DNA of 64,000 nt from Nostoc sp. MS1 (GTDB lineage: Bacteria; Cyanobacteriota; Cyanobacteriia; Cyanobacteriales; Nostocaceae): the NCBI RefSeq assembly GCF_019976755.1, contig NZ_AP023443.1:124001-188000 (forward strand), given 5' to 3'. Position 1 is the first letter of the stretch. Each line of letters opens with the position of its first letter. The notes below the pieces were generated by a model that did no database searches, was not told where the DNA came from, and saw only the letters and a program-made list of their open reading frames with translations. Made by a program: the position numbers and the translations under genes. Of the stretch, positions 34,011 to 41,906 are shown in pieces.

Positions 34011-35591
34011 CTAAGCTGGGATATTCTCAAATCGATAAGCCTGAAAACGTCTATCAAGTAATCCAGATTGCACAATGCCGTCACCCCTGCCTTGAAGTGA
34101 AGTCACAGCTTCGCCTCGCCGCATCAGTACCATGCGACCACTGACAGCATCAACGCAACGGAAAGCAATCCGGCATGGCAGATTATCACGTAAATCTGGG
34201 GGTAATCCTTGCGGGTCATCCTTACCTCGTTTAGCCCCACGCTGTAAACCAACAACAATATGAATCTTTAACCCACGCCCACGCCTAGCCACTTCACATA
34301 ACTGCTGATCATAGGCTTTACGCATCTGCTCATCCAGGGGAACAGTACCCTTGTACTCGTCAATTAACAAAATCCATGCAGGCTGTTGTGCTAGCTCGGC
34401 TTTGGTCATTTTGTTGCGGCGATCGCACTCTTGGTAATACTCACCCACGAACTCAAAGGTGTTACCCATGTCGTTCATCGAGATGGTGGGGAAGCGGTCG
34501 GCAAAGTCTTCGTAGTCGCTGACCTTACCACCGCAAATATCCACCCGCGCCCCTTGCATCAACAGAGAGTAAGCGATCGCCCGAAACAAATTAGACTTAC
34601 CAGAACCCGTAGTCCCCACACAGAGAATTTGTGGCGTATCCTCACTAGATAAATCAATCAAGACTTCGCCATCAAGTGACTGACCTAGCACAATCAGGCG
34701 ATCGCCCATGTTCCAATGCCTTGCGGGAAAGTTGTAATATGTGCGGTCTTGTGGAAGGAGTGGTACTTCTATGGCTACTTGTTCAGGAGCATAAATGTAT
34801 ATGGGTAGATCAGCCGCCGTGATTCCCAATGCAAGTTTAGCTGCTGCCTTAAACTTATTTAAGGAGTTAAAATCTTCAGTTCTGACAGAGAAAATCAATC
34901 GCTCGTAGCTGGGAGCTTTATCAACCCGTAAACATTGAGTAGGCAGCCCCACTACTTTTGCTGCTTTTTGTAACCCCTCAATTTTTGATGAGTTAGCAAC
35001 TGGTGCAGCCGCCGCCGTTTGATTATCGCTTGCTGCGCTCACCGTCACGACCGAGGCACTTTTCATCTGTTGAGCTTGTAACTCTAACTGTCGCTGATGA
35101 ATTTGAGCTTGCAGTTTAGCCTGTTCAAATTGCATTTCGGCTTCAGATGCCGCCAGTAAAACATTACCCAACGGCTCACCGTTCTGAATCATCCCCAAGG
35201 CCATGCGTTCAATCGCACCGTTCTGTCCAGTTAAACTGAGAACTTCACTAAAGAGTGGGGCTGTCTTTTGCAACAGACCTAACTGTCTTTCGGTACGCTT
35301 GTCGGCATCCTCATTTTCACGTTTCCTTTCGGCAGCCGATGAGAGGAATTGCAACTGTTCTTCGGCTTGAGTATCCTTAAGCGCACAGAGCATATCCTCT
35401 ACTCGCTCTTTATCTTGATAGTGACGCATCAGTTTACGCAATTCGACCCCAGCTACACTTGATAGAGCGATCGCGGCGATATTCGTGGGGATAAACAAAG
35501 TTACATTTTTGGGGTTAGCCGACAAAGTTAGGCACAGAGCAGCTAACCCAGTTGAACCTATTTTTAACCAACTAAAAAGCATTTCAACCAC
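34011..35591 (-). CDS. FtsK/HerA-like membrane DNA-translocase ATPase
   Basis: 526 residues. Two hydrophobic N-terminal segments (GSTGLAALCLTLSAN, NIAAIALSSVAG) lead to a Gln/Glu-rich coiled coil (~50-180) and a P-loop domain with Walker A ILCVGTTGSGKSNLFRA, Walker B WILLIDEYKG and an Arg-rich sensor part (CEVARRGRGLKIHIVVGLQR). This is the FtsK-HerA fold used for DNA pumping in conjugation, packaging and segregation. The operon supplies two small membrane proteins immediately upstream and overlapping, plus three coiled-coil proteins. No relaxase or other conjugation gene is visible, so its process is uncertain. Start may be 35582. Confidence 0.8.
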   Translation of the reverse strand: MVEMLFSWLKIGSTGLAALCLTLSANPKNVTLFIPTNIAAIALSSVAGVELRKLMRHYQDKERVEDMLCALKDTQAEEQLQFLSSAAERKRENEDADKRTERQLGLLQKTAPLFSEVLSLTGQNGAIERMALGMIQNGEPLGNVLLAASEAEMQFEQAKLQAQIHQRQLELQAQQMKSASVVTVSAASDNQTAAAAPVANSSKIEGLQKAAKVVGLPTQCLRVDKAPSYERLIFSVRTEDFNSLNKFKAAAKLALGITAADLPIYIYAPEQVAIEVPLLPQDRTYYNFPARHWNMGDRLIVLGQSLDGEVLIDLSSEDTPQILCVGTTGSGKSNLFRAIAYSLLMQGARVDICGGKVSDYEDFADRFPTISMNDMGNTFEFVGEYYQECDRRNKMTKAELAQQPAWILLIDEYKGTVPLDEQMRKAYDQQLCEVARRGRGLKIHIVVGLQRGAKRGKDDPQGLPPDLRDNLPCRIAFRCVDAVSGRMVLMRRGEAVTSLQGRGDGIVQSGLLDRRFQAYRFENIPA

Positions 35592-35779
35592 CCAAAAGCT
35601 AACCCGGCAGCAATCACCTGTAACAACATTGAGTTATCAGCTTTACCTATGGAATAAGTAATAAATGCCCCCACTCCTACTACTACTGATGACCAGGGTA
35701 ATAAACTAATAAGTTGTGCTACCGCCATTGCTATGACAAAGGAGCAAATCCAAATTAGTATTTTACAGATTTGAGACAT
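35564..35779 (-). CDS. Small membrane protein
   Basis: 71 residues with three hydrophobic segments (ILIWICSFVIAMAVAQLISL, SSVVVGVGAFITYSIG, QVIAAGLAFGWL). The gene overlaps the ATPase gene start by 28 bp and the upstream 64-residue gene by 17 bp, implying translational coupling. It probably partners the ATPase in the membrane. Confidence 0.6.
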   Translation of the reverse strand: MSQICKILIWICSFVIAMAVAQLISLLPWSSVVVGVGAFITYSIGKADNSMLLQVIAAGLAFGWLKCFLVG

Positions 35780-35957
35780 TATTCTTTACCTTTAGTGTTG
35801 ATAGATGTTGTCTAATCTGTAAGACAGCACCACTAGCAAATGCACCACTGCCGACGAATAGTGTGACTTTTGGACTTAATATTTGGCTACTGAAATAACC
35901 AAATGCTAATGCTCCTAATAGTCCAGAGATTGATAGAATTATGTACTTTGTTTTCAC
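35763..35957 (-). CDS. Small membrane protein
   Basis: 64 residues with two hydrophobic segments (YIILSISGLLGALAFGYFSS, VTLFVGSGAFASGAVLQI). It overlaps the next membrane-protein gene and begins 2 bp after the coiled-coil gene. It resembles the 71-residue protein in layout (a VGxGAF motif occurs in both), so the two may be paralogues. Confidence 0.6.
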   Translation of the reverse strand: MKTKYIILSISGLLGALAFGYFSSQILSPKVTLFVGSGAFASGAVLQIRQHLSTLKVKNNVSNL

Positions 35958-35959
35958 AA

Positions 35960-36637
35960 TTAACCTGCTTTCTTAACTCGTTGTGTAATTCCAAAAGTGC
36001 TACCTTCATACCGTTGCTCCCTTATTTCGCGGAATCTATTAACTAAAGAACTGGTTTGTTCTTCATAAGGGGTTGGTTCTTTTTTAGTATTCTCAGTTTG
36101 GAGTTTCTCTTGCTTTTTCGCCTTCCCTTCTGAATACTGTGAGGCGATTCGCCCTAGACTGATTTCTAAATCATCCTGTATCCCAGCGATCGCTGAACGT
36201 GAACCACCTACAACTTGTCTGAATTTTGATTCCAAACTAGCGAGACTTGTCGCCAAATTCTTTTCTAATTCAGCTTGTTGTACTCGTGCTTCGGCTACAT
36301 TTTCGCTGACCTCAGCTTGCTTTTCTCGCACTTTATATAAAGCTTTGAGATAACGACTAATAGCAGTCGAGTATTCAGTCCAGTTTTTTACCTGAAATTC
36401 TGCACCTTTGGCTTTATCTACTGCCGAAGCTACATCTTCCTCGGTCAAGTCTCCAAAGACTTTGATATCCACAGGCAGCATATCAGCAATACGTTGAGCA
36501 TTTCCCCAAACTGCTGACTCCAAACCAAAGTGTGAATCAGGAAATACTATCGCCTTACTGACATCACCGCTTAGATCCGATAGAGTTAATGCCCCATCTT
36601 TGGCATCTTTGGAAGCCTCTGATTTTGGTTTTACCAT
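35960..36637 (-). CDS. Coiled-coil protein
   Basis: 225 residues, soluble. A long helical region (~85-190) is rich in Glu, Ala, Gln and Lys (YKVREKQAEVSENVAEARVQQAELEKNLATSLASL...), compatible with a coiled coil. No known domain. It is in the operon leading to the membrane ATPase; a structural or tethering role is plausible but is inference. Confidence 0.65.
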   Translation of the reverse strand: MVKPKSEASKDAKDGALTLSDLSGDVSKAIVFPDSHFGLESAVWGNAQRIADMLPVDIKVFGDLTEEDVASAVDKAKGAEFQVKNWTEYSTAISRYLKALYKVREKQAEVSENVAEARVQQAELEKNLATSLASLESKFRQVVGGSRSAIAGIQDDLEISLGRIASQYSEGKAKKQEKLQTENTKKEPTPYEEQTSSLVNRFREIREQRYEGSTFGITQRVKKAG

Positions 36638-36676
36638 TCTTCTAACTCCTGAGTTCTGATTTCTGAGTTCTAAATA

Positions 36677-37078
36677 TCATTTAACATCTATTAAAGAATC
36701 ACAAGGTTGATATTCAACAAATACATCATCTTCAAATTCTGTCCATTCTCCATCTAATGAGCGAAAATGACGGGTATTATTATCTAGTTTGATCTCCAAA
36801 TTAATATCAGGAAACTTAAAAACATTCTCCTTCTCAATTACCTTGGTTAATTCTGTATCTATGCCGACTCTCATTCCCAGATGTAATGTAATTCCCTGTT
36901 TTTGGTATTTCTGCCAGTAATAAGAAAATTCTTGTTTATCTAGGAAGTTGACATTGGTTATAGGAGTGCCATTCTCAAACAACAAAGCGAATATCCCCAA
37001 GGCAGGGTAATGTATTTTGGCTATCCCTAAGTTGTTTTCGTAGTTCCAGTACGCTCGGTGGAAGTAAGCTGTTTGCAA
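36677..37078 (-). CDS. Hypothetical protein
   Basis: 133 residues, MQTAYFHRAYWNYENNLGIAK..., mixed alpha/beta, soluble. Its start overlaps the 3' end of the upstream coil gene by 52 bp in another frame; both frames carry plausible sequence. No family recognised. Operon position suggests a role with the ATPase group. Confidence 0.55.
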   Translation of the reverse strand: MQTAYFHRAYWNYENNLGIAKIHYPALGIFALLFENGTPITNVNFLDKQEFSYYWQKYQKQGITLHLGMRVGIDTELTKVIEKENVFKFPDINLEIKLDNNTRHFRSLDGEWTEFEDDVFVEYQPCDSLIDVK

Positions 37079-37596
37079 ATTATTTTCTCCAATTTCTTAA
37101 CCAACATTTTTGTTAATGACTGCCATACTAGTGACCATGCCCTCTCTTGCTTAAGTCGTGATTGTGCAAGGATAATATCTGTTTGAGAAGGAATGATGTT
37201 CCCGTACTTCTCTAGGTTGTTAATCGCTACCTGAAAACTGACAACTTCATCCTCTGTTGGTGGTAAATCAGGGGCGACGGCTGTTGCTAATCTCTCCATC
37301 ACCCCAGTTAGTGTTGCTGACTCCTCTTTTATCCTTAACAATTCTTGGGATAACACTTCAATTGCTGCCAAATTCGTCTGTGCGATCGCTGCCTGAAAAT
37401 CTATTAATTGACCTTCAATTTGGCGCTGTACTTCAGCCGAGATAATTTCCGTAATATTGGCGAATCCTTTGCCAGCGTTTACCGTGTCGATAAACTCCTG
37501 AATTTCAGGTGAGAGACAGGGGGAAGATGAGGCAACAGAATCTGGAGATGAATTTTCAACTTCCAGCGATTTTGGGTATGCACTCGAATTGTCCAT
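37027..37596 (-). CDS. Hypothetical helical protein
   Basis: About 189 residues from MDNSSAYPKSLEVENSS. A helical region (EIISAEVQRQIEGQLIDFQAAI, EVLSQELLRIKEESATLTGVMERLATAV) is followed by a basic tail. No domain recognised. It overlaps the upstream gene by 41 bp with this start; an ATG at 37650 would lengthen the overlap to 95 bp, so 37596 is favoured. Confidence 0.55.
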   Translation of the reverse strand: MDNSSAYPKSLEVENSSPDSVASSSPCLSPEIQEFIDTVNAGKGFANITEIISAEVQRQIEGQLIDFQAAIAQTNLAAIEVLSQELLRIKEESATLTGVMERLATAVAPDLPPTEDEVVSFQVAINNLEKYGNIIPSQTDIILAQSRLKQERAWSLVWQSLTKMLVKKLEKIICKQLTSTERTGTTKTT

Positions 37597-38086
37597 CTTC
37601 CAAATCCTTCCACTCCAAAGTGATGCCAACATTAGATGCAAAACCTTCAACTGTCTGCTTCATCATTTCGTAGCCTAAATAACTACAAGCGTCTATTAGT
37701 TGGGATAACTCCACATCAATAAAATACTTTTGTGTAGCTGCTAATTGCTCCCTTTTTCTTTGCGCCATTTCCGCTCTTGCTAATTGCTTACCTTCATCTT
37801 TAGCTTGCTCAATGGCTTCTAATCTGGCAATTTCCATCGCCTTAGCAATTTTCTTTTCATCCGATGCTTGTTTTTGAATGATTTGTTGATCCTTGACTAG
37901 CCGTTTAAAAATAGCTAATCGTAAATCATCATCAAAGGCTATCTGTAACTCCTCAATTACCACCGCTTGAGCAGACGGCGCTGGTGTAATATTTTGGGGC
38001 TTTCCTCTGACTATACTTGTAGGTTGTGTCTCAATAGATGTTCCTGTATCTGTTGCTTGTACTGTTAACTCGCCTCTACGTGCCAT
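37556..38086 (-). CDS. Coiled-coil protein, first gene of the ATPase operon
   Basis: 176 residues. Residues ~50-125 form a charged helix (LAIFKRLVKDQQIIQKQASDEKKIAKAMEIARLEAIEQAKDEGKQ...). A short N-terminal linker contains VRGKPQNITPAPSAQ. No family recognised. It heads the series 38086-33154, whose closely packed or overlapping genes suggest one transcript. Confidence 0.6.
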   Translation of the reverse strand: MARRGELTVQATDTGTSIETQPTSIVRGKPQNITPAPSAQAVVIEELQIAFDDDLRLAIFKRLVKDQQIIQKQASDEKKIAKAMEIARLEAIEQAKDEGKQLARAEMAQRKREQLAATQKYFIDVELSQLIDACSYLGYEMMKQTVEGFASNVGITLEWKDLEDGQFECIPKIAGS

Positions 38087-38117
38087 TTTGTTTTTCCTTA
38101 ATGATTAAAACTGTGAG

Positions 38118-38214
38118 CATAGAACTCAGGACTCAGGATTCAGGAGCCAGCAGAAATAAATACATCTTTAAATAACCTATTTATTCTGGATTCTGAGTTC
38201 TGTATTCTGGATTC
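38118..38214. repeat. Short tandem ATTCAGGA/TTCTGAGT-type repeats
   Basis: ACTCAGGACTCAGGATTCAGGA lies left (38123-38144) and TTCTGGATTCTGAGTTCTG right (38186-38204), roughly inverse to each other; similar TTCTGAGTTCTAA sequence is at 36655-36675. These are typical short tandem repeats of Nostocales spacers. Confidence 0.5.
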
Positions 38215-38299
38215 TTTCAGCAATAATTGCAATATTTCCCACCACAAACAAAGTTAATTGTGGATGCCAAAGTATTATTAAATATGTCTAATAATCGGA

Positions 38300-39115
38300 T
38301 CATGCTGTTCTCCTTTGTGATGCTTTTTGTTTCCACTGACTTAGTTCAGAAACTGAGTAATGTCTTCGCTTACTAAAATCTCCCCACTTATACAAAGTTC
38401 TTGGTGAGACTCTATATCCACAAGCAGCCAAGTAAAGATGTAATTCTCTACCCTGACACCCGCTCATGTGCCAGCGATGCCACATCTTGGCACTGGAAGA
38501 CGTTTCTATACTCATCGCTCGACGTGACCAATGCCTCATCATCACTAACATTTGAGTCACTGATGGAAACTTTTTTGTCGGATGATCTTGCCGCCAGCAG
38601 GCCATATATGTCAGCAATGCTGCTTTGCCTTCATCCACATAGCGTTCATACTTTGGTATCCCCAAATATTGCTTCCAACTAGCCCAACAATTCCTCGATA
38701 TCTCCCGGTTTAAAATGCGATCGCAGCACTTTTTCACCTCACTTAAAGCAATTTTCTCCTTGCTAGTCTTAACCTCATCCGCTACGAAAGCCTCACCTGA
38801 ATTTACTTGCTCACAATACTTGGAAAATACCTCCTCCAACAAGAACTCGTTCGCCTGAAAATAATCTCTCAAACTTCGATAAGTCACTTTTTTCTTTGGA
38901 TACTGCTTTCTATACCATGCCAAACACAGCAGCATCTTTGTCTGCTCTTGTGTGTATTTACGCTCCGACACTTTAGAGCCTTGTGCGTACACTGCACCTG
39001 CTATTCTCTCCCAGTCATACCAAGTGCGATCGCTAATTGTGCAACCTCGTATTTTCTGGCATTGCCTTTTCAGGTTGATTGATTGGCTTATCCAATCGTC
39101 GAATACTACTGGCAT
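38300..39115 (-). CDS. Hypothetical protein with repeated helix-turn-helix-like units
   Basis: 271 residues, basic and rich in Trp, Cys and Tyr. Three segments resemble each other: SDRTWYDWERIAGAVYAQG, SRNCWASWKQYLGIPKYE, and SPRTLYKWGDFSKRRHYS, each a possible HTH recognition unit (CTISDRTWYDWE, EISRNCWASWK, YRVSPRTLYKW) followed by a basic stretch. The layout suggests a DNA-binding protein with three HTH repeats. No family name can be given. It is upstream of, and in the same direction as, the ATPase operon and may regulate it. Confidence 0.6.
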   Translation of the reverse strand: MPVVFDDWISQSINLKRQCQKIRGCTISDRTWYDWERIAGAVYAQGSKVSERKYTQEQTKMLLCLAWYRKQYPKKKVTYRSLRDYFQANEFLLEEVFSKYCEQVNSGEAFVADEVKTSKEKIALSEVKKCCDRILNREISRNCWASWKQYLGIPKYERYVDEGKAALLTYMACWRQDHPTKKFPSVTQMLVMMRHWSRRAMSIETSSSAKMWHRWHMSGCQGRELHLYLAACGYRVSPRTLYKWGDFSKRRHYSVSELSQWKQKASQRRTA

Positions 39116-39278
39116 GGTTGAAATTCTGCAAAATTAAAGTGGCTGTCAATATTGAGAGAGTTATTGTCATGATTGCTGTACAAAATTCTAACAATCCTGA
39201 CGAATTTTTTTCTTCTACTTCTATCTCTTCAGTCCTACCATCAAATGATGTTTTTGTGTATTTCGTTCTCTTGTACAC
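39033..39278 (-). CDS. Small single-span membrane protein
   Basis: 81 residues: a charged N-terminus (MYKRTKYTKTSFDGRTEEIE), one membrane segment (FCTAIMTITLSILTATLIL) and a polar tail. Its 3' end overlaps the triple-HTH gene by 83 bp in a different frame, which lowers confidence. Confidence 0.45.
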   Translation of the reverse strand: MYKRTKYTKTSFDGRTEEIEVEEKNSSGLLEFCTAIMTITLSILTATLILQNFNHASSIRRLDKPINQPEKAMPENTRLHN

Positions 39279-39611
39279 ATGAGAATATCTCCGTATATAT
39301 GGACACTCGTACTTTTGAGCAACTGTACTACATAAACCCCCAATCAGAAAAAATATGTACCCATTTTGCCGGGTCTGGAAATCAAAATATGTACACTCTG
39401 CTTGCTAACATTCTGCTGAATCTACTCTAGGCAGGCATTTGAGCATTGTAGCATTGCTGTATTATTCCTATCTATGATTTTTAGCTGCCTTCTACAAGCC
39501 TATTTTTGGGAAAATTTCGCAGTATTAATGTAGTTTGTCATCAAAGGCAAAATATGCTTTTTTCCTTGCCCTGACTGTGTAGTCGATTGTATTTGGCATT
39601 TAATCAGCAAT
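39279..39611. other. Intergenic region
   Basis: About 330 bp with nothing I can support as a gene or clear signal. Confidence 0.5.
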
Positions 39612-39944
39612 TCACTTTTTTAAGAGACTGACTACTCTAACCTCCTTTCGTTGTACTGAGTCTCTATGTGTTTGTTGTAACACTTGTAATCTAGCATTTA
39701 CATCAACTCCGTAGCTTATGAATGTTTCTTCAATCTGCTGGCGGCTCATTTGGCGGAAGTTCTCTTTACTGTTCCTCCCATGCTTTAATCCCAGGTAAAT
39801 TTGAAGTTCTAAAACTTGCTGGATTTGCTGCCAATTTAGGTATTTATTCCCAAATAATTTCAGGGTTTTTAAATATTGGTTTATTGTGTCTTTCGACTGA
39901 ATCCTTAATAGATTTCGACATTCTTTTATGCTTAACTGCTCCAT
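39612..39944 (-). CDS. Hypothetical protein, possibly DNA-binding
   Basis: 110 residues, helical and basic (LSIKECRNLLRIQSKDTINQYLKTLKLFGNKYLNWQQ). The first 50 residues could be a winged-helix or MerR-like HTH followed by a coiled tail (QIEETFISYGVDVNARLQVLQQ). No family recognised. Confidence 0.5.
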   Translation of the reverse strand: MEQLSIKECRNLLRIQSKDTINQYLKTLKLFGNKYLNWQQIQQVLELQIYLGLKHGRNSKENFRQMSRQQIEETFISYGVDVNARLQVLQQTHRDSVQRKEVRVVSLLKK

Positions 39945-40078
39945 TGGCTGGTCGAACTGTTGAACTGTTTAAATACTAAAATACCCACGCTTGGTGGGCA
40001 ATGGACTTTGTTGACAACTTTGTTGATAAATTCTATTTATAGAAAATTTTTCTAATAAAAGTTTCAGTTGATTCAAGC

Positions 40079-40333
40079 TTAAGCAATTATAAGTAGCTGA
40101 CGACTATCTACAGGTTGCTTCCCCTGTTGAATCCAAATATTATGCTGCATTGCTGCTAGGGCTTTCACTCTAGAAGATGGATTACGTCTTGTTACTTTAC
40201 CGTGACAGGCGTAAGCTGCCATTGTCCGGGCTTTAATTTTTAGATATTTCGATGCTTCTTCATAAGTTAATCCCCAAGTTTCACAAAAAACTAACGGGTC
40301 TAACTCTTCAAAAATGTGTATTTTTTGATCCAT
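40079..40333 (-). CDS. Small helix-turn-helix protein, putative
   Basis: 84 residues from MDQKIHIFEELDPLVFCETW. LTYEEASKYLKIKARTMAAYACHGKVTRRNPS has the spacing of an HTH, and the basic tail follows. It is divergently transcribed from the 40466 gene across a 130-bp gap, so it could control that operon. A start six codons upstream is possible. Confidence 0.55.
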   Translation of the reverse strand: MDQKIHIFEELDPLVFCETWGLTYEEASKYLKIKARTMAAYACHGKVTRRNPSSRVKALAAMQHNIWIQQGKQPVDSRQLLIIA

Positions 40334-40465
40334 AACTCGCCTATTAATCAAAATTTTTACATGAATAAGTTAAGTTTTCGCTTTCCTTTACCATACTATA
40401 CCGCACCAGATTTGCATATATGACGTAAACTGCCGTACTATCAAAGAATTGATTTACAAGTATGT

Positions 40466-40744
40466 ATGCCAAAACCAGGATTTAAAACCATTACTGTCCC
40501 TGAGTGGATTATTGATGAAATTAAAAACCAGCCTGACTATCGTGGTAATCAAGCAGCTACACTTGGGCAATTAGTTAAGGATGGAATCGCTGCTCGTAGT
40601 AGAAGATTAGAACAACCAGAATTATTGACAGGAAGAATACTAAATCATTTGCCTCATTGGAATAGGAAAGAATCCTGGAAATTGGCTTTAACTATTTTAC
40701 AGTGGCTACAAGAAAGTGAAGCTACTCCTGTAGAAAGGAATTGA
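40466..40744 (+). CDS. Hypothetical small protein, possibly RHH-type
   Basis: 92 residues. FKTITVPEWIIDEIKNQPDYRGNQAATLGQLVKDGIAARSRRL has a strand then two helices, which could be a ribbon-helix-helix motif, and the C-terminus is Trp-rich. It precedes a GNAT acetyltransferase by 14 bp, the arrangement seen in RHH antitoxin/GNAT toxin pairs (TacA/TacT-like), but the match is only architectural. Confidence 0.5.
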   Translation: MPKPGFKTITVPEWIIDEIKNQPDYRGNQAATLGQLVKDGIAARSRRLEQPELLTGRILNHLPHWNRKESWKLALTILQWLQESEATPVERN

Positions 40745-40758
40745 TAAAATTTTAGGCA

Positions 40759-41313
40759 ATGCGAACAACTGTTAAGCTAATCAGGGGTCAAGATAATATA
40801 ACTGTAGAAGCAGATTTAACTGAGCTACAAACTAAACATGCTAATGACTACACCTCTTCATGGAAAGAGCAATTAAGATTATTCACTCAAGGAGACAAAT
40901 TTTGGGACTGGGAATTTAAACTGGAGTTCGTAATTAATAAGCAACCAAACCGAGAAGGTTACGCTATCGAGTATGAAGGTGAAACCCAAGGTTTAATGAT
41001 TATTGAAACTCAACTGCACGGCTCACGATTAGCATCAGGAAAGCGACTGGTCTATGTTGATGGTATTGCATCTGCACCTTGGAACCGAGAGATGATACAA
41101 CGCCCACCTCAATATAAAGGTGTTGGTACTGCACTGTTAGCTTTTGCTAGAACTCGTAGCCTAGAACTAGGTTATAACGGTAGAGTAGGTTTACATTCAT
41201 TACCTGAAGCCGAAAAATTCTACGATAACCAAGGAATGATGGACTTGGGAGAAGACGAAGATTACGATGATTTGATTTATTTTGAGTACGGGGTATGGCG
41301 TTCTTCTAGATGA
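40759..41313 (+). CDS. GNAT-family acetyltransferase-like protein
   Basis: 184 residues. The acetyl-CoA binding signature is seen in QYKGVGTALLAFARTRSLELGYNGRVGLHSL, followed by the typical helix and strand EAEKFYDNQGMMDLG. The N-terminal half is less typical (KLIRGQDNITVEADLTELQ). Substrate unknown: small molecule, tRNA-bound amino acid or protein. It is the middle gene of a three-gene operon whose ATGA overlap links it to the next gene. Confidence 0.75.
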   Translation: MRTTVKLIRGQDNITVEADLTELQTKHANDYTSSWKEQLRLFTQGDKFWDWEFKLEFVINKQPNREGYAIEYEGETQGLMIIETQLHGSRLASGKRLVYVDGIASAPWNREMIQRPPQYKGVGTALLAFARTRSLELGYNGRVGLHSLPEAEKFYDNQGMMDLGEDEDYDDLIYFEYGVWRSSR

Positions 41314-41324
41314 GGTGTCGGGTA

Positions 41325-41849
41325 ATGAGTCAGCACGAACTTAACGAAAATCAAAATAACCTACCAGCCAACCCAATGAATTTGTTACTTGATGAAGAAT
41401 ATTTACGGCAAGCTGTCCAAGCTGAGGAGCTTGTTGGAGGTAATATCGGTGCTGGATTAGATTGGGGAAGTGCATTTGGCGACCTCATACTAACGGGTGA
41501 ACTATTGGGGCGTTTAACAACGTTGCGTGTTTCTCTTAATAAAGAAGTACGTTTATTACTTAACGACTGGAATTTAGGTTCAGCTACAAAAATTGCTGTT
41601 AAAGCCGCAAGAGAAAGAATACTTGAAAAATTGAGATTACCTACATCAGAAGTAAGACAACATATACTTTTGACTCTTGGAAATAATGAGCTTTATGGTG
41701 AGGAGTTTATTTCTAACCGAGAAATATTACGCGAGTTACTAGAGTTACTATTAACCCCTCAAGATTGGGAGACCATTGCCGCAGTAGCAGCAGATTCACT
41801 CAAGCAACAAATCATCAATCAAGCGATCGCTGAGAAATTATCAGCTTGA
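41325..41849 (+). CDS. Hypothetical helical protein, third gene of the GNAT operon
   Basis: 174 residues from MSQHELNENQNNLPANPMNL. Mostly alpha-helical (EEYLRQAVQAEELVGGNIGAGLDWGSAFG, KIAVKAARERILEKLRLPTSEVRQHILLTL). The ATG at 41325 has a GAGGTG ribosome-binding site at 41312-41317; an alternative ATG at 41310 overlaps the GNAT stop. No family recognised. Confidence 0.6.
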   Translation: MSQHELNENQNNLPANPMNLLLDEEYLRQAVQAEELVGGNIGAGLDWGSAFGDLILTGELLGRLTTLRVSLNKEVRLLLNDWNLGSATKIAVKAARERILEKLRLPTSEVRQHILLTLGNNELYGEEFISNREILRELLELLLTPQDWETIAAVAADSLKQQIINQAIAEKLSA

Positions 41850-41906
41850 TTTAGATGTTGAACGTACCCTATCTACAGTTAAGGAATACGTCCAACCAGG
41901 GTATAT

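Noticed and set aside
39079..39430. Plus-strand frames of 67 and 85 codons
   Set aside because: No ribosome-binding site or motif; hydrophobic by A+T composition and overlapping a better minus-strand frame.
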